Assembly: GCA_964036045.1 (NCBI GenBank)
Contig: OZ038382.1
Coordinates: forward strand, 107,654,578-107,718,577
DNA length: 64,000 nucleotides
Direction: 5' to 3'
Source: Eutreptiella sp. 'Long Island Sound 2002'
Lineage: Eukaryota; Euglenozoa; Euglenophyceae; Eutreptiales; Eutreptiaceae
Below the pieces are notes generated by a model, which worked only from the letters and a program-made list of their open reading frames with translations, did not search any database and had not been told where the DNA came from. This document shows, piece by piece, positions 44,307 through 56,690 of this stretch. How positions within the stretch are numbered: the stretch's first letter is position 1; each line of letters starts with the position of its first letter. The position numbers and the translations under genes were made by a program.

Positions 44307-46907
44307 ATGAAACTTCTTAGTGGGCACAAGTTGCACGGGCTGCGTGAGTTTTTGCCAGAGGTTGTGCCTCGAATGGGTGAACAATGGACCACAGGCCGCG
44401 AACAACTAGGGGGTAGAGCTATGCAGCCTGCTCCCTGGATGTGGCAAGAGGCCCAATGCATACTTCATGATGCAACCTTTTTCGATGATGGAGATGCAAT
44501 ATTCTTCCATCAAGGTGTTGCATCACGAAAGGGGTGCCAACGGCAAGCCTATCTGTGAGTACCCCCCCATTGATGGCATGCAAGTGGCCCAGTGAAAGAA
44601 AACCGTGGCCACCATATCTAACGGAGGTCGTGTCACATGGCCCCAATTTGTGGACTTCTTGAGGGTTCACCGTCTTGAGGCTTGCACATGTGCCACGTAT
44701 TGCACATTAGGTGTTTACGAGGACTGTTTGTTGTGGCTTCTTGTAAAGGAACCAGGCTTCAAGGTGTCTTTGTGCTACTCCTGGAAGTTTGTTGGTTCCC
44801 GTCCCTTTCTGTTTGGTCGTGTGAGACACACCGTTGTAACCCGCGTTGAAGCGCCTCATGTGCGTGCTTTGAAGTCACAAGGAGGCCCCAAAAAAAAGGA
44901 AGCCGCCAAGAGGACCCAAGAATTGTCAGACTCTAATTCTGATTCAGATTCTAATTCCTCATCAGATGGTAGCTGTGACGGTGATCCCCTTGCCCTTGCA
45001 CCCCTTGTGAAGCGGGAATTGGACTGTGGAAGCAAGCGGTGGCATTCCATGCACATGTACCCCCCCCCCTTTCACTTGTGGGCAGTGGCATCGGAAAGTT
45101 TTCTTATGGTGCGTCTATTGCGAGGGGTGCATGTGGTGTTTGGAAGGTGAGGAGTGCGTTGCTCGCAATTTTAAAGACAGAGATGAGTCGCGATGGGTCT
45201 TGCAAAAGTGGGAGGAGGAGGTTGAGGTTGGGAAGACGTTGCATCCCACGCAATCCCATGCTGAAACTACCTCCTCCTCCTGGTGTGCTTTATCCCCCCC
45301 CTCCCCACACCCGTCCACAAATGCATTTCCTACCAGCCCGCCTCCAGCCATGGAGGAATTGCACGTGGAAAGCATCTTGCACCCAACCCCTCCTATAAAT
45401 GTGGATGGAAGCAACACCTCTTTGGCCGAGGCATCGAGTACCCCACTGGACCCCGTCCCACCCAGTTCCATTCCATCCGGAATCTTTGTTGCTGCACCAT
45501 CTGGTGATCACCCAACATCTCCTTCTGGGTGCCCTAGTGCACGACAAATCCTGGCTGTGTGATAGCCAAGGCTCGTTTCGCCCATCTATGTCAGAGGTAG
45601 AGGCGCTGCTTGGCAACGATTGGAGGCAGCCACTACATGTCACAGTTCCAGGTTTGTCGCCGCAACAATTTGAGTTTGAGGCACGCCATTTCAGGGACCT
45701 CACCACCGAGAGCTATGTCACAGATTGTACTCAGATTGTGGTGTATCACTGGTGGGCTGCCCAAACCGCTCTCAGTGCAGATTGGGACACAATGGGCGTG
45801 GCGTGGGTTGTCCGCGACTCTTTGTGGAATGCCTCATGTGCCAGTGCACAACGCCGCAAACAGCTGTTTAAATCGTGGGCAGAGCGCACTTTGCAAGCGT
45901 CGTCCATAGATATGTCTTTCGCCCCACCCCTGATTGTGGCGCAGGTATATAGTATGAGCAATCAGCATTGGGTGCTCCGCTTTTTGTTGATTGCCCCAAC
46001 TCGCGAATACCTTTGCCTTAAGTTTGACCCAATGTGTGACCGGCCACACATTGTTGGGGCAAACCAAGAGGAGTTGGTTGTTGTGGATTTGATTGCCGAG
46101 CGAGAAGGCGTTGAACCACAGCGGCGGAAGAGGTGGTCAAAGATTTTGGATGCTTTCGGTGCCCTTGCATTTGCAATTGCACCCCCAAATTCCACCTTCA
46201 TCTAGCAGCTTGATGGTGTCAGTTGCCATCCGGCATCTCTCTTGACGTTGCATTGTGCCTTGTCTCGGCGCATTGTCAAGGGCATATTGCAAGTACCACA
46301 AGATCGATTGTGGTTGTTGCGCGAAATGGCTGAGGCTACTCTGTACTTTAGTCGTCCAAAGTTGGTCTCCACCCCAAGCACCCCGGCGGTACATTGGGAG
46401 GTGGCTCGGATGTACCCCCAACCCAAATCTGTGGACCCCGTTGACACATGCTTTTCTTGTGATGGCGCACCTCACATGGCGTGCCACGAATGTTAGGTTC
46501 TTCATTGTGCCTTGCATGCGTCAATCTTGTGTCAATCGGAGATTTGTGTTGGGTTGCGCCAATTCTGGACGGCCAACCTTGCTGCTGTTGCTGTTGCTTC
46601 TATTGTTGTTGTTGTTGCTGCTGTTGACACGTGTCCCGGTGTGCCTAATGTTGTTGCTGCTTCTGCTATTAACACCCGTCGTGGTGTGTGGATCTGTCGC
46701 AAGTGGTATGCAGTGCCTCCTCAATATCCCCAACATGCCGATGGTCAACTGAGAAATGACCAAGCATTTTGCACCGACCTGCAAGGGGAGTTGAAAACGG
46801 CTGTGTTTGGGATGTGCACCAATAATCCCATAGTGCGAGGCAAACCGCGCCATGCAGATACCAAGGCCGACTTGATTTTCAAGCGTGTCTTTTGTGACTA
46901 CTTGTAA
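44307..46907 (+). pseudogene. Ulp1-like protease ORF, copy 2, disrupted
   Basis: Paralogue of 1815-3869, extending further 5'. An ATG frame at 44307-44558 (MKLLSGHKLHGLREFL...) is followed, after a GTGAGT donor-like site or frameshift, by the frame from about 44605. Damage seen by comparison with copy 1: frameshift at a ten-C run (45060-45069), a small deletion with stop near 45555, TAG at 46203, and TAG at 46494 where copy 1 has AAG. The catalytic-type His-Trp and Asp are kept, but the presumed catalytic Cys of QDDC has become Gly (QLDG). N-terminal Cys cluster and the C-terminal end (DLIFKRVFCDYL) remain recognisable. It shows the longer original N-terminus. Confidence 0.85.
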
Positions 46908-46988
46908 GTAGTTCCCACAGATTTTGTTTCTACTGCCCAACCCCAATTATATTTTGTTATGTTGGGCAAGTGCCAACAAATTGGTGTG

Positions 46989-47100
46989 CATGCTGGTTTG
47001 GCCTGGGTGGGGCGCCACTAACACAAGTGGCCGAGAATCGACTTGGGGGCCTTGTGCCCTCAGACAAAAGTACCAGCTACCATCGAAGTGTTGACTACCT
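46989..47100 (-). other. Conserved 3' module of the element, copy 2
   Basis: Matches 4024-4113 closely (GGGGCGCCACTAACACAAGT and flanks). On the minus strand it carries TGGTAGCTGG and AAGTCGATTCT, tRNA A/B-box-like. Its conservation next to a decayed ORF suggests a structural or promoter role. Confidence 0.4.
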
Positions 47101-47129
47101 TGTTTAAAACGGCAGCCAGGGTGGGGGGG

Positions 47130-47278
47130 GGTTTAAATTTTTTTTAAAATTTTTTTGGAATTTTTGCTTTTTTTACCTAGTAAAAAAAACTTTTTCAAAA
47201 AAAGATTTAAACAAAAAATTTTTACTAGGTTTTACTACATTTTACTAGGTTTTACTACGGCGCATACTAGGTTTCACC
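47130..47278. repeat. AT-rich palindromic repeats, right flank of element copy 2
   Basis: Poly-T/poly-A blocks, ACCTAGTAAAAAAA, then three TACTAGGTTT(T/C)AC repeats. Same family as 43108-43392; together they may bound the element at about 43108-47278. Confidence 0.8.
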
Positions 47279-48211
47279 AAATGCCTGCATGCAGTGCTCT
47301 AAGCAAGTCACATGGTCGCACCTCGAAAAATTGTGATTTCTGGCCGTCTTTGGCCAACAAAATGGCAACTGAGCGTCCCGATGGGTGGAAAGTGTGACAC
47401 AACCTGATAAACAGTGCAAGGGAGTTGTGACTGCACATGGCACCCACTACGGACATCCACCGCAACCCGTTTTTGGGTCATTTTGGGTCATTTGAGAATC
47501 TCTAGAAACACCCGCTCCACTTTTTGTGGTGGCACCTAGCCGCCATGTTGAGTTTCTGACTCAGAATTTGTGGAATGCAGCTTTATTTCTCAAGATGTCA
47601 TTTGTCCGAATTTGAACGGGAACCAAACCATCTGCGCCAAGGAATGATTTTCATGCTTGCTTGCTTCCTGCTGCTGGTTGTCAGTCTGGATCCTAGAGGA
47701 TGTGAATTTCTGGTTACACTGGCTTGTTGACCATAACCTAGTTGCAGTCATGCTGCTGGTCAAGTCGCCGTGAATACCAGCGACCAAGGTATCAATGGAT
47801 TAAACACCCTTGAGTGACGCCTTTGCGAACGTGGGCTTTGAGACTGCTGAAAGTGAATGCCCCCAGTCTCTCCCTACTTTGCCAGGAGCAATTTGTAGGT
47901 CCTGCCCAACCTCCAGGTAAACAAGAGTACACATATTTCCAGCCCAACCTTGGTGCCTCATCAACCACTGCAACGAAAACCGCCCTGTGCCGACCCGTTG
48001 TGCCACAGGATGTTGTGCCACGGAAGACCATAGAATTGAGACTGAAGGCAATTGCAAGTGCACTGTGTCTGTTTTGTTCCTGTTTCGGGCATTGAGTGTC
48101 AACGCGGCCCAGCCCCCAGTGTGGCCTCAACCTCCGAACGTGGCCCCGACCCTCCAACCAGCCGCCACATAGTCCACCCTACGCCCGGCGGGAGGTGGCT
48201 ATTGATGACCC
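47279..48211. other. No gene recognised upstream of ankyrin exon
   Basis: Presumed 5' region of the ankyrin gene. No clear TATA motif or upstream exon assigned. Confidence 0.45.
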
Positions 48212-48647
48212 ATGGACCGGGACGCAACTTGTTTGGCGCCCAAATTGTGCCCTTCAGAAGAGGATACACGCCCTTTGGCATGCCACACATTGTGCTGCAA
48301 TGGAGAGCTCCCATCGGGACCCGCATCTGACGCCAGCCTTGGGTCTGCCTCAGATTATGGAGCCGGGTCTGCTTCAGATGCTGCGCCCGGACCAGCACTG
48401 GTACACGAAATGGAAGCTGCTTCAGGCGCCGGGCCTGGACCTGAAATTGCATCCGAGTTGGTGCCCATCCCCTCCGAAAAGCAAATGTGGGAAGCAGCTG
48501 CTTCGGGGGATCATCAGACAATCAAGCTGTTACTGGCGGCTCATGTAGACCCCAATGCTGCTGATGAGGAGGGCAACACTGCACTGCATCATGCAGCATT
48601 GCACTGTGAATCCGAGTGCGTTGAAGTGCTCTTGTCAGCGGGTGCAG
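48212..48647 (+). CDS. Ankyrin-repeat protein, first coding exon
   Basis: ATG at 48212 in a favourable CCCATGG context opens 145 codons up to a GCAG|GTGTGT donor (phase 1). The first ~85 residues are low-complexity Ala/Gly/Ser/Pro. Two ankyrin-type repeats follow: MWEAAASGDHQTIKLLLAA with DPNAA, and DEEGNTALHHAALH with VEVLLSAGA, matching the D--G-T-LH-AA-----VV-LLL--GA-(D/N) consensus. Ankyrin repeats mediate protein-protein contacts; nothing here reveals the partner. The continuation (rest of repeat 2 and beyond) is not seen before the window end; the following 15 kb is tandem repeat and retroelement. Confidence 0.75.
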
Positions 48648-48749
48648 GTGTGTACCGAGAACTGCATCGCGTGCTCATTGCCATCGCCCCTTATGGGGGA
48701 ACGTTAGCGCGCTGGGCATCTTTTTTCACCTGTGCCCCACCGGTGGCCT

Positions 48750-48950
48750 TTTAGGGGGTGCACTAAGGGGGCGCACTTAGCGCAGTGCAGCTATTTGGGC
48801 GTCTGGCTGTACTAGAGACCCATACTTTGCGATACTAGGGGCATCATGGTGACCCCTAGCGTAGGTTTTGACTTCTGATTTTGTCCCCTTTGTTGGGGAC
48901 CCCCGAGAATGCAGGGGTGACATAGCATTTCTGCCCTCTTTTGGGCCCCA
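48750..48950 (+). repeat. Dispersed repeat ending in a single 85-bp-type unit
   Basis: Ordered similarity to 7200-7440, ending in one decayed 85-bp-type unit (GACTTCTGATTTTGTCCCC ... CAGGGGTGACATAGC). The 48-bp array starts about 35 bp later. Confidence 0.55.
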
Positions 48951-51900
48951 ACCCTCTGGTGCTATTGAGAAAACTGGGACAATCTCTGGATCCGCGCTTT
49001 ATTGCGTGGCCCCTTGAGTTGGGGTTAGGGACTGTCAATCCACTCTTTGTTGCGTGGCCCCTTGAGTTGGGGTTAGGGACTGTCAATCCACTCTTTGTTG
49101 CGTGGCCCCTTGAGTTTGAGTTAGGGACTCACAATCCACGCTTTGTTGCGTGGCCCCTTGAGCTGGGGTTAGGGAATCTCAATCCATGTTTTGTTGCGTG
49201 GCCCCTCCAGTTGGGGTTAGGGACTCGCAATCCACGCTTTTTTGCGGAACTCCTTGAGTTGGGGGTAGGGACTCACAATCCACGCTTGGTTGCGTAGCCC
49301 CTTGAGTTGGGGTTAGCGAATCACAATCCACGCTTTGTTGCCTAGCACTTTGAGTTGGGGTTGGGGACTCTCAGTCCACGCTTTGTTGCGTGGCCCCTTG
49401 AGTTGGGGTTAGAGACTGTCAATCCATGGTTTGTTGCGTGGCCCCTCGAGTTGGGGTTTGGTACTCACAATCCACGCTGTGGTGCGTAGCCCCTTGAGTT
49501 GGGGTTAGGGACTCACAATCCACGCTTTGTTGCGTGGCCCCTTGAGCTGGGCTTAGGGACTTGCAATAGACGGTTTTTTGCGTAAGCCCCATGAGCTTGG
49601 GTTAGGGACTCTCATTCTACTCTTTGTTGCGTGGCCCCTTGAGTTGGGGTTAGGGACTCTCGTTCCATGCTGTGTTGCGTAGCACCTTGAGTTTGGGTTA
49701 GGGGTTAGGGACTCGCAATTCGCTTTGTTGCGTAAGCCCCTGGTGCTGGGGTTAGGGAATCTCATCCTACACTTTGTTGCGTGGCCCCTTGAGTTGGGGT
49801 TACGAACTCTCAATCCAGGCTTTGTTGCCTGGCCCCTTGAGTTGGGGTTAGGGACTCTCAATGCATGCTTTGTTGCGTGGCCCCTTGCGTTGGGGTTAGG
49901 GACTGGCAATCTAGGTTTTATTGCATGGCTTCTTGAGTTGGGGTTAGGGATTCGCAATTTACGCTTTGTTGACGAGCTCCTTGAGTTGGCGTTAGGGACT
50001 CCAAATCCATGCTTTGTTGCGTGGCTCCTTGAGTTGGGGTCAGGGACTCTCAATCCACGCTTTGTTGCGTGGCCCCTTGAGTTGGGGTTAGGGCCTCACA
50101 ATCCACTCTTTGTTGTGTGGCCCCTTGAGTGGGGGTTAGGGACTCTCAATCCACGCTTTTTTGCGTGGCCCATTGAGTTGGGGTTAGGGACTCTCAATCC
50201 ATGCTTTATTGCGTGGCCCCTTGAGTTGGGGTCAGGCATTCACAATCCACGCTTTGTTGCGGAGCTCCTTGAGTTGGGGTTAGGGATTACACAATCTACG
50301 CTTTGTTGCGTGGCCCCTTAAGTTGGGGTGAGGGACTCGCAATCCACGCTTTGTTGCGTGGCCCCTTGAGTTGGGGTTAGGGACTCACAATCTTTGATTT
50401 GTTGAGTGGCCTCTTGAGTTGGGGTCAGGGACTCTCCATCCACGCTTTGTTGCGTGGCCCATTGAGTTGGGGTTAGGGATTGCACAATCCACGCTTTGTT
50501 GCGTGGCCCCTTGAGTTGGGGTTAGCGACTCGCAATCCACGCTTTGTTGCGTGGCCCCTTGAGTTGGGGTTAGGGACTCACAATCTTTGATTTGTTGAGT
50601 GGCCTCTTGAGTTGGGGTCAGGGACTCTCCATCCACGCTTTGTTGCGTGGCCCCTTGAGTTGGGGTTAGGGCCTCGCAATCCACGCTTTGTTGTGTGGCC
50701 CCTTGAGTGGGGGTTAGGGACTCTCAATCCACGCTTTTTTGCGTGGCCCCTGAAGTTGGGGTTAGGGACTCTCAATCCACGCTTTGTTGCGTGGCCCCTT
50801 GGGTTGGGGTTAGGGACTGTCAATCGACGCTTTGTTGTGTGGCCCCTTGAGTTGGGGTCAGGCACTCACAATCCACGCTTTGTTGCGGAGCTCCCTGAGT
50901 TGGGGTTAGGGACTCACAATCCACGCTTTGTTGCGGAGCTCCTTGAGTTGGGGTTAGGGATTACACAATCTACGCTTTGTTGCGTGGCCCCTTAAGTTGG
51001 GGTGAGGGACTCTCAATCCACGCTTTGTTGCGTGGCCCCTTGAGTTGGGGTTAGGGACTCTCAATCTACGCTTTGTTGTGTGGCCCCTTGAGTTGGGGTT
51101 AGGGACTCACAATCCACTCTTCGTTGCGGAGCTCCTTGAGTTGGGGTCAGGGACTCTCAATCCACGCTTTGTTGCCTGGCCCCTTGAGTTGGGGTCAGGC
51201 ACTCACAATCCACGCTTTGTTGCGGAGCTCCCTGAGTTGGGGTTAGGGACTCACAATCCACGCTTTGTTGCGGAGCTCCTTGAGTTGGGGTTAGGGATTA
51301 CACAATCTACGGTTTGTCGCGTGGCCCCTTGAGTTGGGGTTAGGGACTCTCAATCCACGTTTTGTTGCGTGGCCCCTTGAGTTGGGGTTTCGGACTCTCA
51401 ATCGACGCTTTGTTGTATGGCCCCTTGAGTTGGGGTTAGGGACTAACAATCCTTGATTTGTTGAGTGGCCTCTTGAGTTGGGGTGAGGGCCTCGCAATCC
51501 ACGCTTTCTTGTGTGGCCACTTGAGTGTGGGTTAGGGACTCTCAATCCATGCTTTTTTTGCGTGGCCCCTCGAGTTGGGGTTAGGGACTCTCAATCCACG
51601 CTTTTTTGCGTGGCCCCTCGAGTTGGGGTTAGGGACTCTCAATCCACGTATTTTTTGCGTGGCCCCTAGAGTTGGGGTCAGGGACTCTCAATCCACGCTT
51701 TGTTGTGTGGCCCCTTGAGTTGGGGTTAGGTACTCTCAATCGGCGCTTTGTTGCGTCGCCTCTTGAGTTGGGGTTAGGGAATCTCAATCCGCGCTTTGTT
51801 GCGTGGCCCCTTGAGTTTGGGTTAGGGATTGACAATCCTTGATTTGTTGAGTGGCCTCTTGAGTGGGGGTTACGGACTCACAATCCACGCTTTGTTGAGT

Positions 51901-53239
51901 GGCCTCTTGAGTTGGGGTCAGGGACTCTCAATCCACGCTTGGTTGCATGGCCCCTTGAGTTGGGGTTAGGGACTCACAATCCACGCTTTGTTGCTTGGCC
52001 TCTTGATGTGGGGTCGGGGACACTCAATCCACGCTTTGTTGCGTGGCCCCTTAAGTTGGGGTTAGGGACTCTCAATCCACGCTTTGTTGCGTGGCCCCCT
52101 GAGTTCAGGTTAGGGACTCTCAATCCGCGCTTTGTTGCGTGGCCCCTTGAGTTTGGGTTAGGGATTGACAATCCTTGATTTGTTGAGTGGCCTCTTGAGT
52201 GGGGGTTACGGACTCACAATCCACGCTTTGTTGAGTGGCCTCTTGAGTTGGGGTCAGGGACTCTCAATCCACGCTTGGTTGCATGGCTTCTTGAGTTGGG
52301 GTTAGGGACTCACAATCCACGCTTTGTTGCGTGGTCCTTGCAGTTGGCATTAGGAACTCTCAATCCACGTATTTTTATCGTGGCGCCTTGAGTTGGGGTT
52401 AGAGACTTTCAATCGGCGCTTTGTTGCGTCGCCCCTTGAGTTGGGGTTAAGGACTCTCAATCCACGCTTTGTTGCGTGGCCCCTTGAGTTGGCGTTAGGG
52501 AATCTCAATCCACGCTTTGTTGCTTGGCCTCTTGATCTGGGGTCGGGGACTCTCAATCCACCCTTTGTTGTGTGGCCCCTTAAGTTGGGGTTAGGGACTC
52601 TCAATCCACGCTTTGTTGCGTGGCCCCTTGAGTTGGGGTTAGGGACTCTCAATCCGCGCTTTGTTGCGTGCCCCCTTGATTTGGGCTTGGGATTCACAAT
52701 CCTCAGTTTGTCGCGTGGTCCCCTGAGTTGGGGTTTGGGACTCGCAATCCACGCTTTCTTGCAGAGCTCCTTGAGTTGGGATTAGGGACTCACAATCCAC
52801 GGTTTGTTGCGTGGCCCCTTGAGTTGGCGTTAGGGACTCGCAATCCACGCTCTGTTGCACGGCCCCTTGAGCTGGGGTTAGGGACTCTCAATCCACGCTT
52901 TGTTGCGTGGCTCCTTTAGGTGGGCTTTGGGACTCGCAATCCACGCTCTGTTGCGGAGCTGCTTGAGTTGGGATTAGGGACTCACGATCCACGCTTTGTT
53001 GCGTGGCCCCTTGAGTGGGGGTTAGGGCCTCGCAATCCACGCTTTGTTCCTTGGCCTCTTGAGTTGCGGTCAGGGACTCTCAGTCCACACTTTGTTGCGT
53101 GGCCCCTCGAGTTGGGGTTAGGGACTCTCAATCAAGACTTTGTTGCGTGGCCCCTTCAGTTGGGGTTAGGGACTCACAATCCTCGCTTTATTGCAAAGCT
53201 CCTTGAGTTGGGGTTAGGGACTCTCAATCCATGGTTTGT

Positions 53240-54180
53240 TGCGTGGCCCCTTGAGTTGGGGTTAGGGACTCTCAATCCACTCTTTGTTGCGTGGCCCCTT
53301 GAGTTGGGGTTAGAGACTCTCAATCCACTTTTTTTCTGCGTAGCCCCTTGAGCTGGGGTTAGGGACTCACAATCCCCGGTTTGTTGTGTGGCCCCTTGAG
53401 TTGGCGTTAGGGAATCTCAATCCACGCTTTGTTGCTTGGCCTCTTGATTTGGGGTCGGGGACTCTCAATCCACCCTTTGTTGTGTGGCCCCTTAAGTTGG
53501 GGTTAGGGACTCTCAATCCACGCTTTGTTGCGTGGCCCCTTGAGTTGGGGTTAGGGACTCTCAATCCGCGCTTTGTTGCGTGGCCCCTTGAGTTCGGCTT
53601 GGGATTCACAATCCTCAGCTTGTCGCGTGGTTCCCTGAGTTGGGGTTTGGGACTCGCAATCCACGCTTTCTTGCAGAGCTCCTTGAGTTGGGATTAGGGA
53701 CTCACAATCCACGGTTTGTTGCGTGGCCCCTTGAGCTGGGGTTAGGGACTCTCAATCCACTCTTTGTTGCGTGGCCCCTTGAGTTGGGGTTAGAGACTCT
53801 CAATCCACTTTTTTTCTGCGTAGCCCCTTGAGCTGGGGTTAGGGACTCACAATCCCCGGTTTGTTGTGTGGCCCCTTGAGTTGGCGTTAGGGAATCTCAA
53901 TCCACGCTTTGTTGCTTGGCCTCTTGATTTGGGGTCGGGGACTCTCAATCCACCCTTTGTTGTGTGGCCCCTTAAGTTGGGGTTAGGGACTCTCAATCCA
54001 CGCTTTGTTGCGTGGCCCCTTGAGTTGGGGTTAGGGACTCTCAATCCGCGCTTTGTTGCGTGGCCCCTTGAGTTCGGCTTGGGATTCACAATCCTCAGCT
54101 TGTCGCGTGGTTCCCTGAGTTGGGGTTTGGGACTCGCAATCCACGCTTTCTTGCAGAGCTGCTTGAGTTGGGATTAGGGA
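53240..54180. repeat. 480-bp tandem duplication within the 48-bp array
   Basis: 53240-53700 and 53720-54180 are nearly identical at an offset of exactly 480 bp (ten units), including shared oddities such as CCACTTTTTTTCTGCG. Confidence 0.9.
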
Positions 54181-54559
54181 CTCATGATCCACGCTTTGTT
54201 GCGTGGCCCCTTGAGCTGGGGTTAGGGACTCACAATCCGCGCTTTGTTCCTTGGCCTCTTGAGTTGCGGTCAGGGACTCTCAGTCCACACTTTGTTGCGT
54301 GGCCCCTCGAGTTGGGGTTAGGGACTCTCAATCAAGACTTTGTTGCGTGGCCCCTTCAGTTGGGGTTAGGGACTCACAATCCGCGCTTTATTGCAGAGCT
54401 CCTTGAGTTGGGGTTAGGGACTCTCAATCCATGGTTTGTTGCGTGGCCCCTTGAGTTGGGGTTAGGGACTCTCAATCCACGCTTTGTTGCGTGGCCCCTT
54501 GAGTTGGGGTTAGAGACTCTCAATCCACGTTTTTTTTTGCGTAGCCCCTTGAGTTGGGG

Positions 54560-56690
54560 TTAGGGACTCACCATCCCCGGTTTGTTGTGTGGCCCCTTGA
54601 GTTGGGGTTAGGGACTTGCAATCCACGCTTTGTTGCGTTGCCCCTTCAGTTGGGGTTGGGGCCTCTCAATCCACGCTTTGTTGCGGAGCTCCTTGAGTTG
54701 GGGTTAGGGACACACAATCCACTCTTTGTTGCGGAGCTCCTTGAGATGGGGTTAGGGACTTACAATCCACGCTCTGTTGCGTGGCCCCTCGAGTTGGGGT
54801 TGGGGACTCTCAATCCACGCTTTGTTACGTGGCCCCCTGAGTTGGGACTCACAATCCTCGGTTTGTTGTGTTGCCCCTTGAGTTGGGGTTAGGGACTCAC
54901 ACTCCACACTTTCTTGCGTGGCCCCTTGAGTTGGGGTTAGGCAGTCTGAATCCACGCTTGGTTGCATGGCCCCTTGAGTTGGGGTTAGGGACTCGGAATC
55001 CACGCTGTGTTGCGCGGCCCCTTCGGTTGGCGTTAGGGACTCTCAATCCACGTTTTTTTTGCGTGGCCCCTTGAGTTGGGTTAGGGACTCTCAATCGGCG
55101 CTTTGTTGCGTCGCCCCTTGAATTCGGGTTAAGGACTCTCAACCCATGCTTTGTTGTGTGGCCCCTCGAGTTGGGGCCGGGGACTCTCAATCGGCGCTTT
55201 GTTGCGTCGCCCCTTGAGTTCGGGTTAAGGACTCTCAACCCATGCTTTGTTGCGTGGCCCCTTGAGTTGGCGTAGGGAATCTCAATCCACGCTTCGTTGC
55301 TTGGTCTCTTGATTTGGGGTCGGGGACTGTCAATCCACGCTTTGTTGCGTGGCCCCTTAAGTTGGGCTTAGGGACTCTCAATCCACGCTTTGTTGCGTGG
55401 CCCCTTAAGTTGGGGTTAGGGACTCTCAATCCACGCTTTGTTGCGTGGCCCCTTTAGTTGGGCTTTGGGACTCGCAATCCACGCCCCGTTGCGGAGCTCC
55501 TTGAGTTGGTGTTAGGGACTCGCAATCCACGCTTTGTTGCTTGGCCCCTTGAGTTGGGGTCAGGGACTCTCAATCCACACTTTGTTGCGTGGCCCCTTCA
55601 GTTGGGGTTAGGGACTCACAATCCGCGCTTTATTGCACAGCTCCTTGAGTTGGGGTCAGGGACTCACCATCCCCGGTTTGTTCTGTGGCCCCTTGAGTTG
55701 GGGTTAGGGACTTGCAATCCACGCTTTGTTGCGTTGCCCCTTCAGTTGGGGTTGGGGCCTCTCAATCCACGCTTTGTTGCGTGGCCCCTTGAGTTGGGGT
55801 TAGGGACACACAATCCACTCTTTGTTGCGGAGCTCCTTGAGATGGGGTTAGGGACTTACAATCCACGCTCTGTTGCGTGGCCCCTCGAGTTGGGGTTGGG
55901 GACTCTCAATCCACGCTTTGTTACGTGGCCCCCTGAGTTGGGACTCACAATCCTCGGTTTGTTGTGTTGCCCCTTGAGTTGGGGTTAGGGACTCACACTC
56001 CACACTTTCTTGCGTGGCCCCTTGAGTTGGGGTTAGGCAGTCTGAATCCACGCTTGGTTGCATGGCCCCTTGAGTTGGGGTTAGGGACTCGGAATCCACG
56101 CTGTGTTGCGCGGCCCCTTCGGTTGGCGTTAGGGACTCTCAATCCACGTTTTTTTTGCGTGGCCCCTTGAGTTGGGTTAGGGACTCTCAATCGGCGCTTT
56201 GTTGCGTCGCCCCTTGAATTCGGGTTAAGGACTCTCAACCCATGCTTTGTTGTGTGGCCCCTCGAGTTGGGGCCGGGGACTCTCAATCGGCGCTTTGTTG
56301 CGTCGCCCCTTGAGTTCGGGTTAAGGACTCTCAACCCATGCTTTGTTGCGTGGCCCCTTGAGTTGGCGTAGGGAATCTCAATCCACGCTTCGTTGCTTGG
56401 TCTCTTGATTTGGGGTCGGGGACTGTCAATCCACGCTTTGTTGCGTGGCCCCTTAAGTTGGGCTTAGGGACTCTCAATCCACGCTTTGTTGCGTGGCCCC
56501 TTAAGTTGGGGTTAGGGACTCTCAATCCACGCTTTGTTGCGTGGCCCCTTTAGTTGGGCTTTGGGACTCGCAATCCACGCCCCGTTGCGGAGCTCCTTGA
56601 GTTGGTGTTAGGGACTCGCAATAAACGCTTTGTTGCTTGGCCCCTTGAGTTGGGGTCAGGGACTCTCAATCCACACTTTGTTGCGTGGCC
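54560..56690. repeat. 1096-bp tandem duplication within the 48-bp array
   Basis: Segments from about 54560 and 55656 match at a constant offset of 1096 bp, including rare variants such as GGCCGGGGACTC and CTGAGTTGGGACTCAC. The period is not a multiple of 48 because the units include indels. Confidence 0.85.
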
